Assembly (NCBI RefSeq): GCF_030064675.1
Contig: NZ_CP116413.1
Span: 4,558,001 to 4,622,000, forward strand
DNA length: 64,000 nt
Source: Crossiella sp. CA-258035
GTDB lineage: Bacteria; Actinomycetota; Actinomycetes; Mycobacteriales; Pseudonocardiaceae
Reading direction: 5' to 3'
The translations under genes were made by a program, and so were the position numbers. Each line of letters starts with the position of its first letter. Within the stretch, counting starts at the first letter, position 1. Positions 7,401 through 16,503 of the stretch are shown one piece after another. The notes under the pieces were generated by a model that searched no databases, was not told the DNA's origin, and saw only the letters and a program-made list of their open reading frames with translations.

Positions 7401-9101
7401 GTGCGAAACAGTCGACGTGTTTTGAGCGTCGTGGTCGCAGCGGTGACTGTGGTGAGCGCAGGTGAGATAGGGGCTGGTTCCGGGACCATCGCACAGGCTG
7501 CGGTGGGAGAGCCTGTCGCGCCGAACGCTGACATGTTTCTGGCGAAGGTAGAAGTCGGCGGGCATGTACGCAGTTGTTCCGGTGTCCTGGTGGCTCCGCA
7601 GTGGGTGCTCACCGCCCGCAGTTGCTTCGCCGAGCCGGGCAAGGAGTCGGACGTTCGACCGGGCCCACCGGCATTGCTCACCACCGTCACCGTGGGCCGC
7701 AATCCGCGTTCGGGCAAGTCTGGCTACAGCGCTCCGGTGCTGGAGGTCGTGCCCAGGGACGATCGGGATGTCGCCCTGGTCAAGCTGGCCTTCCCGGTCA
7801 CCGACATCGCCCCGGTGCCGTTGACCGCCTCGGCGCCCGGTGACAGCGAGGTGCTGCGGCTGGCCGGTTACGGGCGCACCGCCACCAAGTGGGTGCCGGG
7901 CGCTCCGCACAGCGGAACCTACGGCGTGACCTCCGTGGCCGGTGCCACGGTCGCGGTCTCGCCCTCCTCCACCACGGCCAGCATCTGCAAGGGGGACGCG
8001 GGCGGGCCTGCGCTGCGGCAGCGCGGGCAGGCGGTGGAGTTGCTCGGGCTGGTCAGCACTTCCTGGCAAGGCGGCTGCCTGGGCGAGACCGAGACCCGGC
8101 GCACCGCCACCCTGGCGCGGGTGGACACCCTGGCCGACTGGGTGCGCACCACCACCACAGAGCGCCCGAACCCGCTGGCGTTTGCGTGGCGGCACCAGTT
8201 GCACGTCTTCTCCCGCGCACAGAACGGGGAGCTCTCCCACTGGTGGATGAACCGTGGGGGCGGGGTGGAGCGTGGTTCCTGGGGCGGGGAGCTGGCCGGC
8301 AATCCAACGGGGTTCATCGACGGCGAGCAGCAGCACGTCTTCGGCCGCGGCCCCGACGGCAGCCTGCGCCATTGGATCTGGGATGCCAGGGTGCCGGAGC
8401 GGGTCGGGCAGGAGACGTGGCACGGTCCGAAGATCACCGGTGATCCGGTGGCCTATGTCTGGAAGGGCGAGCAGCACGTCTTCGCTCGCGCTGAGGACGG
8501 GTCGCTGGCGCACTGGATCTGGTCGGGTTCGCTGCGCAATGACTCCTGGGGTGGTCAGCTGGTCGGCAACCCGGCCGGGTTCGCCCATGGGGAGCAGCAG
8601 CACGTTTTCGCCAGGGACAAGGACTCGCGGCTGGTGCACTGGTATTGGGATGCCCGTGCCGAGCGGCTGACCTCTGAGGTGTGGCAGGGGCCGAAGCTCA
8701 GCAGTGATCCCACCGGTTATCTCTGGCAGGGACAGCAGCACGTCTTCGCCCGGGGGTTGAACGGCAGCCTGGAGCACTGGCAGTGGTCGGACAGGTTCTG
8801 GCAGGACAACTGGGGCGGGCAGATCGAAGGCCGGCCTGCTGGGTTCCCCTATGGTGAGCAGCAGCACGCTTTCGGTCGCGGCCCGGGTGGGGAACTGCGC
8901 CACTGGTACTGGGATGCGCGGACTCAGGGTGAGGTCGTTCGGGAGACCTGGCAGGGCGCGCGGCTTGCCAGCGACCCGAGTGCGCATGTGTGGTTCGACG
9001 AGCAGCAGGTGTTCGCCTTCACGATGAGCCCGGATGGCGAGCTGGGGCACTGGTGGTGGGAGAACGGCAAACCCGTCCAGCACGACACCTGGGGCAAGTG
9101 A
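7401..9101 (+). CDS. secreted trypsin-fold pseudoprotease fused to a tectonin-like propeller
   Basis: This 566-residue protein has an Arg-rich signal peptide (MRNSRRVLSVVVAAVTVVSAG). Residues 35-260 are a chymotrypsin-fold S1 domain. The motifs are degenerate: TARSC (71-75) replaces TAAHC, so the catalytic His is Ser, and GDAGGP (198-203) replaces GDSGGP, so the nucleophile is Ala. The Asp region DRDVALVKL (about 123) is kept. It should be proteolytically dead. Residues 262-566 contain repeats of about 45 residues with a recurring [Q/E]QHVFxR...GxLxHWxWD...W pattern, typical of PLL/tectonin-type carbohydrate-binding propellers. GTG 7401 was chosen because AGGA lies 5 nt upstream and it gives a clean signal peptide; ATG 7353 is in frame but has no SD. 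Probable role: extracellular glycan or surface binding. Confidence 0.8.
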   Translation: MRNSRRVLSVVVAAVTVVSAGEIGAGSGTIAQAAVGEPVAPNADMFLAKVEVGGHVRSCSGVLVAPQWVLTARSCFAEPGKESDVRPGPPALLTTVTVGRNPRSGKSGYSAPVLEVVPRDDRDVALVKLAFPVTDIAPVPLTASAPGDSEVLRLAGYGRTATKWVPGAPHSGTYGVTSVAGATVAVSPSSTTASICKGDAGGPALRQRGQAVELLGLVSTSWQGGCLGETETRRTATLARVDTLADWVRTTTTERPNPLAFAWRHQLHVFSRAQNGELSHWWMNRGGGVERGSWGGELAGNPTGFIDGEQQHVFGRGPDGSLRHWIWDARVPERVGQETWHGPKITGDPVAYVWKGEQHVFARAEDGSLAHWIWSGSLRNDSWGGQLVGNPAGFAHGEQQHVFARDKDSRLVHWYWDARAERLTSEVWQGPKLSSDPTGYLWQGQQHVFARGLNGSLEHWQWSDRFWQDNWGGQIEGRPAGFPYGEQQHAFGRGPGGELRHWYWDARTQGEVVRETWQGARLASDPSAHVWFDEQQVFAFTMSPDGELGHWWWENGKPVQHDTWGK

Positions 9102-9239
9102 GCTCAGCAGCAACACTGGCGACCGGTTAACGAATCCAGAGGCACTCCGCGCAGAGGCTGAGGCGTTCGGTTCCTGAACACTGCTGATGGGTTGAACCCC
9201 ACTCGTGTGCGCGATGAGAAGAACGGATTGAGGAGCAAG

Positions 9240-9770
9240 ATGAAAGCCTTGGCACGTGTGCTCTTGACAGGTTCGGCAGTGGTAGCAGCCGTCACCGCTG
9301 TCGTCATCGCCACCAACCCCGGCAACGCCCACTCGGCTGACCAGATGCCGTCCGTGGTGGAGAACTACGAATATCCGGGCCGGGAACAGATTGAGAGCCA
9401 GGACAAGGTCAAACTGATCGCAGGCGACGGCAACATCATCTACGCGGACTGCACGCAACCGCCCACAGGTCCAGTTGGGCTGATCGAAGTGCGCTCGACC
9501 TCGCTTGAGGTTGGCAAGCAGCACGACGGTCGCGTGTGTTTTCGGGTACTTGGCACCACGGGCAACCTCACGATGAAGCTGCCTGACGTGTTCGAGATCC
9601 GTGGAGATGGACGGCAGCCCGGTACTGGCCACAAGGGCAAGGCCGACGTCGTCAGCAACTCCGGGCAGCAGAAGACCGTCGAGCTCGACCCGGACGGCAG
9701 CATGCAGGTAGGAGTCGGCAACCCTGGCGGAGAGCCGTCCACCCTGCTGCGGCTGGAGATCACCTCCTGA
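9240..9770 (+). CDS. small secreted protein of unknown function
   Basis: This 176-residue protein has a clear signal peptide (MKALARVLLTGSAVVAAVTAVVIATNPGNAHSA, cleavage likely after HSA). The mature part is acidic with predicted beta strands (LIEVRSTSLEVGKQHDGRVCFRVLG; LTMKLPDVFEIRG) and two Cys that could pair. I do not recognise the family. ATG 9240-9242 has AGGAG at 9231-9235. It lies between the pseudoprotease and the polymorphic toxin, all on one strand, suggesting a shared cell-surface context. Confidence 0.7.
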   Translation: MKALARVLLTGSAVVAAVTAVVIATNPGNAHSADQMPSVVENYEYPGREQIESQDKVKLIAGDGNIIYADCTQPPTGPVGLIEVRSTSLEVGKQHDGRVCFRVLGTTGNLTMKLPDVFEIRGDGRQPGTGHKGKADVVSNSGQQKTVELDPDGSMQVGVGNPGGEPSTLLRLEITS

Positions 9771-9961
9771 GGGGCGTTCCTGTGCCAGCGCCATCCACAC
9801 GCGGATGATCTCCACCCTGATCGGTGGCAGCACCTGACCCGAAGTGGCCAGGCAGGGGACCCGCAGGTTCACCGTCTGCTGATAGGGCCGGGCGTGATGT
9901 TGGACTGGGGCCCTGGGCAGGATCGAAGGTCGCATGTTCGAGAAACAGAGGGGGGAATGAG

Positions 9962-12900
9962 ATGAGAGCCCGCAAGGGTGCCGTGCTCGCGGTCGCCCTG
10001 TCACTGGTGAGCAGCATGGTGGTCGTCCCAGCAGGTGCGGCAGCAGCCGAAAACCCGCCGGTGTCCCAGTCGGACGGACGTGCCCGGGTCGTCGCAATCT
10101 GGCAGACCGGGGGGCAGATCGCCAAGGCAGAGGCCGAAAAGGTGCTTACGGGCACCGATGCCCAGATCACGGACTTCCTGACCAACATCTACCCGCGAGT
10201 GGCGAAGCTGGACGATCGGCTCTCTGTCAACCGGATGCAGTCCGCCGGTGGTGTCGCGGTCAAGGAAGCCGCTCAACGCGCACTGGATGACGGCAGCGCC
10301 GGCGCATTGCGGGCCTTCCTGGAAAACGGCTTCCGTAATCCCAAGAACGTCGACCTGCGCGTCGCGGTCAACCAGGTCGTCGCAGCCGGCGGTCCGCAGC
10401 TGAAGGCGGCCGCGCAACCCGCACTCGACGCTGGCACGCCTGAGACACTGGAGAAGTTTCTTTCCACCGGGTGGCGTCTTCCGTTCGAGACGGACTTGCG
10501 TATCCGGGTGAACCAGGCGATGTCGGTCGGAGGGAAGAACGTCCGCGCCGGCGCCCAGCAAGCCCTCGATGCCGGCACCGCCGAGGCCTACCAAGAGTTT
10601 CTGGATATCGACTTCGCCGTATACCAGGCGCGGGACCTAGAGGCCGCGACCATCGGCGAGCTCGCCGGGGTGGCGAAGGAGGCGGGTGAACAGGCCGCCA
10701 AGGAGACCGTAGCTGCGAAGGTTGCCTCCGAGCGCGCGGTGAAGGAGGCCGAACTCGCCAAGGCCGCAGCGGAGGAGGCCGCTCGGGCAACCGAGGCTGC
10801 CAAGGGCAATGCCGACGAGGCCGCAGCGGCGGCAGGCAGGGCGGCATCAGCGGCCAGCGCCGCGGCTGTCGCGGCTCGCGAGGCGGTCAATGCGGCAAAC
10901 GTGGCGAGCAAGGCTGCGTGGACTGCGGCGAACGCAGCTTCGCGCGCGGCGAGTGCGGCGTCGATGGCCGGCAAGGCCGCCTCCCGGGCCTTCAGCGCGG
11001 CCGCCGCGGTGACGACAGATGCCAGCAAGGTGCCTGCCGCGCGGCAGGCTGCGGTCGATGCCGCCGCTGTGGCCGACAATGCCACTGAGGCAGCGGCAGC
11101 GGCACAGGCCGCAGGAGATGCGGCGCGCAACGCCGGCAACGCCGCGGCCGCTGCTGGCAGCGCGGGTGACAACGCGCGGGCCGCCGCGCAGGCAGCGGGC
11201 GAATCGGCGGCAGCCGCACGCCGGGCGGGAGCTGATGCGAACGCGGCGAGCAAGGCGGCTGCGGCTTCCCGCGCTGCCGCGGCACGGGCCAACCGGGCCG
11301 CTAACGCCGCACGGTCGTTCGCCACGATCGCCGCCGCGGCGGCTGACACCGCTAAACAAGCCGCGCTACATGCGGCCGACAACGCGCGAGCGGCCGCCGC
11401 CGCTGCCAATCGAGCCGCTGATCATGCGGGCAGCGCACAGAACGCCGCCGCTGAGGCGACCGCGCACGCCGATGCCGCGACCCAGGCAGCGCTCAACGCG
11501 AACGGTGCCGCCGAGCAAGCCCGCAAGATCTATGATGGGGCCCGTACCTCAGACGCCGAGCGGTTCACCGTCCGGATCGACCAGGCCAGGGAAGCGGCGC
11601 GAAACGCGCACGATGAGGTCCCGCGCAACTTCTTCACCGGTCCCACGTGGGATTTGGCGCAGACCGCGCGCCAGGACGAGGAGACCAAGCAGCTGATCGC
11701 ACAGGCAACCGAGCCTGGTGCCAGTCCGCAGGTCGTTGCGGACAAGGGACGTCAGGTCGCCATGCGACTCGCCAGAGTCGGCGGGCCTTGGACGAAGGCC
11801 GCAGCGCTGGCGGCGCTGGCGGGCATCGACGAAGAGGTGCGCGCTTTCGTCAAGGACGGCATCAAGGTCGCGGCAGGGCAGGACGACCGGACGGTACTGA
11901 CGTCTCTGGCGCAAGACGGAACTGATGCCTTCCGCGCAGCTGCGAAGCAGGCACTGGCCGGTTCAGACGTCGAGGTCGAACGTTTCCTTCTGGAGCGTGA
12001 CTACCCCAGGCGGGACCTCGATGATCGACTGCAGATCAATCACCTTCTTTCGCAAGCCCGCGACGCGGGCCGGCTCACCACGCGTACCGCCGCTCAGAAG
12101 GCCTTGGACGCAGGCACCCGTGCCGCATACCGGAAGTTCCTAGCCGAGGACCGCTACACCGCGGCCGGGCAGGACGAGCGTCTGCTGGTCAATCAGGTCA
12201 AGGCCGATCCAGCCTCTGGTCCGGAAACCGTCGAGATGGCACAGGTGGCGCTGGACGGCCCGCCGGGCGTGCTGCGGCAGTTCCTTGACGTGGAGCGGTT
12301 CGCGACTGCCCGGCGCGACAAGGAACAGTCCGCGCACAACGCTGAGATGGCGAATCTTCTCGCCACGGCCTATGCCGCCGCCGCAGAGGCCGCCCAGCAC
12401 GCCAACGAGGCCCAGGCCGCCGCCGCTACAGCCCGCAACGCTGCCGCGGAAGCAGTTGGCTATGCGCAGCAGGCCAACGAGTTCGCTCAACAGGCGGCCA
12501 CGCACGCTCAGAACGCGCAGAAGTCGGCCAACGAGGCCGCGAAGTCCGCACAGGATGCTGCGAACTCGGCGCGCAAGGCCCGCACCGCGGCAAGCGCAGC
12601 CCAGGCTTCGGCGCGGAAGGCATCGCAGTCAGCGGTGTGGGCGCAGGCGTCGGCGAAGCAGGCGCGCACATTCGCCAACGACGCCTACAAGGCCGCCCGT
12701 ACCGCCGCAGTGGAGGCATTGGCGGCGGGAAAGCTGGCCCAAGAAGCTGCCGACGCAGCCGCTGGCGCAGCCAAGCGTGCAATCGACCTCAGTATCCAGA
12801 AGAAATACGAATACGGCGTTCAGCACCAGCAGTACTGCCAGGGCCGGCACGGCGAGAGCGGCCCGCGATACTCCGAGTGCATGCGGCTGCTCACGATGAC

Positions 12901-14125
12901 TGCGGACGAGCTGGTGGAGCGGGCGTACGAGAACGCTGATGTCTGCCGTGTTCTCGACCACCGCCCAGGCGGGCAGGGCACCGAGAACTGCCTGTCCATG
13001 GTGCTGCACCCGGACTTCGTGCTGACTCAGGTTATCGGTGCGGTCACCAGCATCCTGCAGGTCTACTCTGTCGTGACCGGTGGCGTCGTAGCTGGGGCGC
13101 TGATGGTGCGCCTGGGCGCCGCGTGCGCAGCCTCGGAGGTCTGCGGTGCGGCGCTGGTGGCCTTCACGCCGGAGGCTGGCGCCTACATGCCGTGGCTGGC
13201 GTTGTCGGCACAGGGAACTGCGGCGAGCGCGGCGGTGATGCGTACGCTGGGTGAACTTCAAGCGGTTCTGGTGACCTCGGTCAGCACGGAGGCACGAATC
13301 GCCAGGCTTGGTGCGGAGCTACTGAACCGCCTGCCCGGTTCGATTCGCCTGTGCCGAAGCTTTGCTGCCGATACGCCGGTGCTCATGGCTGATGGCAGCA
13401 CCAAGCCCGTCGCGGACATCCGGGCTGGTGAGATCGTCCGCTCGGCTAACCCTGCCAACGGCGAGGTCGACTCGGCGGCGGTGTCCAGAGCGGTTGTGGG
13501 CGCTGGAGAGAAGCGGATGGTCGACATCTCGGTGGCTGGCGGGGGCAGGATTAGCGCCACCGACACGCACCCGTTCTGGGTGGAGGACACGCACTCGTGG
13601 GTCCATGCAGGAGACCTGCGCATCGGCCAGCATCTCCGTACTCCGGAGGGCACCGTAGCCGTCTCCAGCGTGCATTCCCGGCTCGTGACCGTAACCGTGC
13701 ACAACCTGGATGTGACCGCGCCGGACACGTTCTTCGTTGTGGCTGGCGGCAAGCCAGTGCTGGTGCACAACTCTGAGTGCATCGAACATGTCGTGCTCGG
13801 CTTGCGGGAAGGCGGGGCCCTCAAGGCATTCGCGGACTCGATCAAGGGAAACATCATCACCGTGGACGACTATCGCGGTGTCGTCTTCACCCTTGGTCAA
13901 CTTCTGCAGCTGAACTCCGGCTGGGTCAAGGTGTCGTTCCGGATGGACAACCTGCTCAACGCAGAGAAGGGGGTTGCGGCTATGGTGAACGCCTCTCGCC
14001 TGCGCAGCGCACGCCAGGTGGGAGGTGCAACCGACTACGAGTTGTCCTTGCTGTACGACCTCGGCGTACTCAAGCACGTCAACTTCTACCATAACGGTAA
14101 ACTGATGCCGAACCCGTACGCCTAG
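9962..14125 (+). CDS. polymorphic toxin: ALF repeats, Ala-rich helices, Hint module, C-terminal toxin
   Basis: This 1387-residue secreted protein has the following layout. There is a signal peptide (1-33), ALF-type repeats (about 45-215: ALDxG...FLxxGxxxxxxxDLRxxVNQ...GG), a long Ala-rich helical segment (about 225-525), a second ALF set (about 585-790) and a second Ala-rich stretch (800-940). A hydrophobic region (about 1018-1070) is followed by a Hint module (1131-1270). The Hint module starts with Cys in CRSFAADTPVLMADGS, has TDTHPFWV (block B TxxH), and ends VHN before Ser1271, so the self-cleavage residues are present. The last 117 residues (ECIEHVVLGLREGG...HNGKLMPNPYA) form the variable toxin domain; it loosely resembles HxxLGL...NP[FY] toxin domains, but its activity is unknown. 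ATG 9962 follows a GGGGGGAA ribosome site. The immunity gene follows by 10 nt. Confidence 0.85.
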   Translation: MRARKGAVLAVALSLVSSMVVVPAGAAAAENPPVSQSDGRARVVAIWQTGGQIAKAEAEKVLTGTDAQITDFLTNIYPRVAKLDDRLSVNRMQSAGGVAVKEAAQRALDDGSAGALRAFLENGFRNPKNVDLRVAVNQVVAAGGPQLKAAAQPALDAGTPETLEKFLSTGWRLPFETDLRIRVNQAMSVGGKNVRAGAQQALDAGTAEAYQEFLDIDFAVYQARDLEAATIGELAGVAKEAGEQAAKETVAAKVASERAVKEAELAKAAAEEAARATEAAKGNADEAAAAAGRAASAASAAAVAAREAVNAANVASKAAWTAANAASRAASAASMAGKAASRAFSAAAAVTTDASKVPAARQAAVDAAAVADNATEAAAAAQAAGDAARNAGNAAAAAGSAGDNARAAAQAAGESAAAARRAGADANAASKAAAASRAAAARANRAANAARSFATIAAAAADTAKQAALHAADNARAAAAAANRAADHAGSAQNAAAEATAHADAATQAALNANGAAEQARKIYDGARTSDAERFTVRIDQAREAARNAHDEVPRNFFTGPTWDLAQTARQDEETKQLIAQATEPGASPQVVADKGRQVAMRLARVGGPWTKAAALAALAGIDEEVRAFVKDGIKVAAGQDDRTVLTSLAQDGTDAFRAAAKQALAGSDVEVERFLLERDYPRRDLDDRLQINHLLSQARDAGRLTTRTAAQKALDAGTRAAYRKFLAEDRYTAAGQDERLLVNQVKADPASGPETVEMAQVALDGPPGVLRQFLDVERFATARRDKEQSAHNAEMANLLATAYAAAAEAAQHANEAQAAAATARNAAAEAVGYAQQANEFAQQAATHAQNAQKSANEAAKSAQDAANSARKARTAASAAQASARKASQSAVWAQASAKQARTFANDAYKAARTAAVEALAAGKLAQEAADAAAGAAKRAIDLSIQKKYEYGVQHQQYCQGRHGESGPRYSECMRLLTMTADELVERAYENADVCRVLDHRPGGQGTENCLSMVLHPDFVLTQVIGAVTSILQVYSVVTGGVVAGALMVRLGAACAASEVCGAALVAFTPEAGAYMPWLALSAQGTAASAAVMRTLGELQAVLVTSVSTEARIARLGAELLNRLPGSIRLCRSFAADTPVLMADGSTKPVADIRAGEIVRSANPANGEVDSAAVSRAVVGAGEKRMVDISVAGGGRISATDTHPFWVEDTHSWVHAGDLRIGQHLRTPEGTVAVSSVHSRLVTVTVHNLDVTAPDTFFVVAGGKPVLVHNSECIEHVVLGLREGGALKAFADSIKGNIITVDDYRGVVFTLGQLLQLNSGWVKVSFRMDNLLNAEKGVAAMVNASRLRSARQVGGATDYELSLLYDLGVLKHVNFYHNGKLMPNPYA

Positions 14126-14135
14126 GAGGCCGGTA

Positions 14136-14480
14136 ATGCCTGAAATCGAGTTCCCATTGGCATTTGGCCGCAGGTTCGAGCCCTGGTCCTATCAGGCTAC
14201 CCATGGCGTCTTGCTGTTGCGTAGCAACAAAACCACTGCTGCGCAGACGCGAGTAGACCTCCGTTTTCGCTTCGTGGAGCAGATGACCTTGCGTGCGGTG
14301 ATTGACGAGGTCACCCTCGACCTCGTCGACGGCGTCTACCGGATGTCTCCCGAGGACAACGTGGTGGCCGGGTCCCTTGAAGTGATTGAGGACGATCTGG
14401 AGAGCGGCCAGCCCTCCGTTTTCGACGACAAGTCGCTCGACAGCCACATCATTAGATCGCTCTATCACCACCGCTACTGA
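14136..14480 (+). CDS. candidate immunity protein for the Hint-toxin
   Basis: This 114-residue cytoplasmic protein has no signal peptide and is rich in beta-strand-forming stretches. Its C-terminal half is acidic (DEVTLDLVDGVYRMSPEDNVVAGSLEVIEDDLE). I do not recognise its family. Its start codon lies 10 nt after the toxin stop, with a perfect AGGAGG overlapping that stop, so it is translated with the toxin. Position, size and lack of export are what is expected of an immunity partner; the assignment is by context. Confidence 0.7.
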   Translation: MPEIEFPLAFGRRFEPWSYQATHGVLLLRSNKTTAAQTRVDLRFRFVEQMTLRAVIDEVTLDLVDGVYRMSPEDNVVAGSLEVIEDDLESGQPSVFDDKSLDSHIIRSLYHHRY

Positions 14481-14489
14481 CGCATTGAG

Positions 14490-14539
14490 GCGGGAAGGTA
14501 CTGCGGCTGCACTGGAGCGCAGATCCAGTACCTTCCCGC
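14490..14539 (+). terminator. terminator hairpin after the toxin-immunity pair
   Basis: A perfect 14-bp stem (GCGGGAAGGTACTG and its complement) has a 22-nt loop, starting 10 nt after the immunity stop codon. It isolates the toxin-immunity unit from the genes downstream. Confidence 0.7.
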
Positions 14540-14857
14540 GCTAGCCGCTCGACGAGCAGCGTGTGGCTCGTCTCGCCGGACCTCTCCGACGCGCTGGTGG
14601 ACTCGATCCACCTGCGAGCGCTCCAAAGGGAGCAGTGCACGGGCCGAGCTCGGTCGACGCAAACTCAGTTCCAAGCGCCAGCTGTCACCAGTGCCCGCCT
14701 GCCGCTTGCGTCGAACGACGGTTTGGTGTTCACCAGGCCATGCTCGGACTGACTCGCTGGACGATTCGCCTCCGCAACCCGCTCCGAACTGTCCTGCTAG
14801 TCAGGGCGTTAGCTGGAACCCCGTGGTGGCCATCGCGGCCACGCGGAGGTGATTCCG
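14540..14857. other. intergenic region without recognisable gene
   Basis: About 320 bases show open frames only in shadow registers with unlikely codon use. It probably holds the promoter of the membrane-anchored protein at 14858. I see no repeat or RNA motif. Confidence 0.35.
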
Positions 14858-15433
14858 GTGCAGCAACCCCAGCGCACGAGGCGGCGATGGCTTGTGGTGC
14901 GCGCCGGAACGTTCATCCTGGTGATTGCCACCGCAATCGGCGCGGTGGTCACCCGCGAAGTCGATGGCCAGCCGCTCGTGCTGATCTCCCCGCAATCCAC
15001 CAGCGCGGACTACGTCAAGCGAATCGACGCGGTCGCCCAGGAGATGCTGGCCAACGACACCGCGATGCGCGCCGTGCTCAGCCAGAACACCCGCAACCTC
15101 ACCGCGGAACCGGTCCGCCGATCCTTGGCGACCATGCGGCAGCTGCTCGCCTCGACTGGCACCGAGCTGACCAGGATGCGCAAGGAGAAGCTCGTGCCTG
15201 AGCCGTTCAACTCCAGCCACGGCAAGCTCGTCACCGCCGCGGCCACACTCGACCAGCACTACGACGCCATGGCGCGGGCGATCGCCGCGACGAACGCCGC
15301 CGACCAGCAACAGGCCCTGCTCGCCGCCCGCACCCTCGACACCCGCTACGCCGAGTTGCTCATGGACTACCTACGCGACTACCAGCAACGCCTCCTCTCC
15401 GCGGGCTTCCGTCTGGACAAGGCGCCGAGGTGA
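14858..15433 (+). CDS. membrane-anchored helical protein of unknown function
   Basis: This 191-residue protein has a basic N-terminus, a single membrane helix (about residues 15-32: VVRAGTFILVIATAIGAVV) and an extracytoplasmic region that is almost entirely helical (ADYVKRIDAVAQEML; VRRSLATMRQLLASTGTELTRMRKEK; LLMDYLRDYQQRLLSAG). GTG 14858 is chosen for the near-perfect GGAGGTGA at 14845-14852. It overlaps the next start by GTGA (15430-15433). I do not recognise the family. Being next to a recombinase remnant and tRNA, it is probably accessory. Confidence 0.65.
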   Translation: MQQPQRTRRRWLVVRAGTFILVIATAIGAVVTREVDGQPLVLISPQSTSADYVKRIDAVAQEMLANDTAMRAVLSQNTRNLTAEPVRRSLATMRQLLASTGTELTRMRKEKLVPEPFNSSHGKLVTAAATLDQHYDAMARAIAATNAADQQQALLAARTLDTRYAELLMDYLRDYQQRLLSAGFRLDKAPR

Positions 15434-15640
15434 CGTCCACCCCGCACCTGGCAGGCACCCTGCGGCACAACCCCGACTGCCCCGGATGCGGTGACTACGC
15501 GGTGCTGCTGGCGCGCGAGGCCACCGCCCGCCGGGCGTTCTACGAAGCTGGAGTCGCCCACGCCGACGCGCTGGCCGCGTTCCGGCACGGGGTTATCGCC
15601 TACCTCAAGAGCCGCCACCCGCTGCACGCGGCAGGAAACC
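15430..15640 (+). CDS. small CPGC-motif protein, 3' end lost at a recombinase fragment
   Basis: The frame opens at GTG 15430, overlapping the previous stop. It encodes MTSTPHLAGTLRHNPDCPGCGDYAVLLAREATARRAFYEAGVAHADALAAFRHGVIAYLKSRHP, with a CPGC zinc-knuckle-like pair followed by helices. No stop occurs where this protein should end. From about 15640 the credible coding shifts to another register that encodes part of a serine recombinase. The end coordinate is therefore approximate and the gene is likely truncated by insertion or deletion. Confidence 0.4.
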
Positions 15641-16503
15641 CTGCTGGACCCCGACGATGTGGCGGCGGGCCATGTGGTCCGGTTCCGGCGCGCAGACGCC
15701 AGCCGGGTTGTCCGTTCCCGTCAGCCTGCGCACCCGGCGATCGTGTCTGTCGAGGACTTCACCCAGGCGCAGTTGCTGCGGCGTTTGAAGGGGGCGGGCG
15801 GGTTGAAGACCGCTCGTCGGAGCGAGCGCGCCGGGCGGGCCACGAAGCACACCTACCTGTTCCGCGGTCGGGTCCGGTGCACGATCTGCGAGCGCAAGAT
15901 GGAAGGCAGTCCGCGGGCGCACGGGATGTACTACCGTTGTCCCGCGCGAACCCTCGCACCTGGCTCACAGGCCTTGGCCGCACATCCGCCCACGGTCTAC
16001 CTCCGAGAGGACGCGGTGCAGGAGGCGGTCAATGCCTGGCTCGGCGGGTTGTTCGCGCCGGAGAACGTCGACCGGACCGTTGCCGCGTGGTGGACTCGCA
16101 ACCCGACGCGCATGCCTCATCCGGCGGGCGGGAGGCTGCGCAACAACGGCTGGCCAAAGCCCAGGCGGAATTGAGCCGCTATCAGGAAGCGATTCGTGCG
16201 GGCATTGACCCGCTGGCGTTGGTCGAGGTGATGAACGCGGCGCAGGCAGCACGCGTGGCGGCACAGGCGGAGTTGGACGGGGCGCCGCCCCTGAAGGCAC
16301 TCAGCTCAGCCGAGGTCCACGCGATGATCGACTCGTTGGGAGACGCGGGGGCCGCGCTGAACAGTGCGAAGCCGGAGCGTCTGGCGGACCTGTATGGCGC
16401 GGTTGACCTGCAAGTTCGCTATACGCAAACGGCCCACGTAGCTGATGTGAGCATCAAACCAGTGAGCCGTGTGAATAGTGTGCGTGTCCGAGGGGGGACT
16501 TGA
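15640..16503 (+). pseudogene. serine recombinase C-terminal fragment, frameshifted
   Basis: One register (about 15640-16100) encodes the middle of a large serine recombinase: RQPAHPAIVSVEDFTQAQLLRRLKG and a zinc-ribbon domain (YLFRGRVRCTICERKMEGSPRAHGMYYRCPAR). Near 16090-16100 the coding switches frame and continues as EAAQQRLAKAQAELSRYQEAIRAGIDPLALVEVM, the coiled-coil part, to a TGA at 16501. The catalytic resolvase domain with its nucleophile Ser is missing altogether. It is a dead remnant of the integrase of a former element, directly next to tRNA-Leu. Confidence 0.75.

Noticed and set aside
7368-10097. 909-codon minus-strand open frame opposite the pseudoprotease
   Set aside because: Shadow of the repeated propeller coding; no start site or domain and it conflicts with two secreted proteins with signal peptides.
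10588-11409. Long minus-strand open frame of Ala-rich protein
   Set aside because: It is the antisense shadow of the Ala-rich helical segment of the toxin protein; GCN codons read as GCN/NGC on both strands.
14561-14752. 63-codon frame between the toxin terminator and the membrane-anchored protein
   Set aside because: No ribosome site, no domain, poor GC3 pattern.
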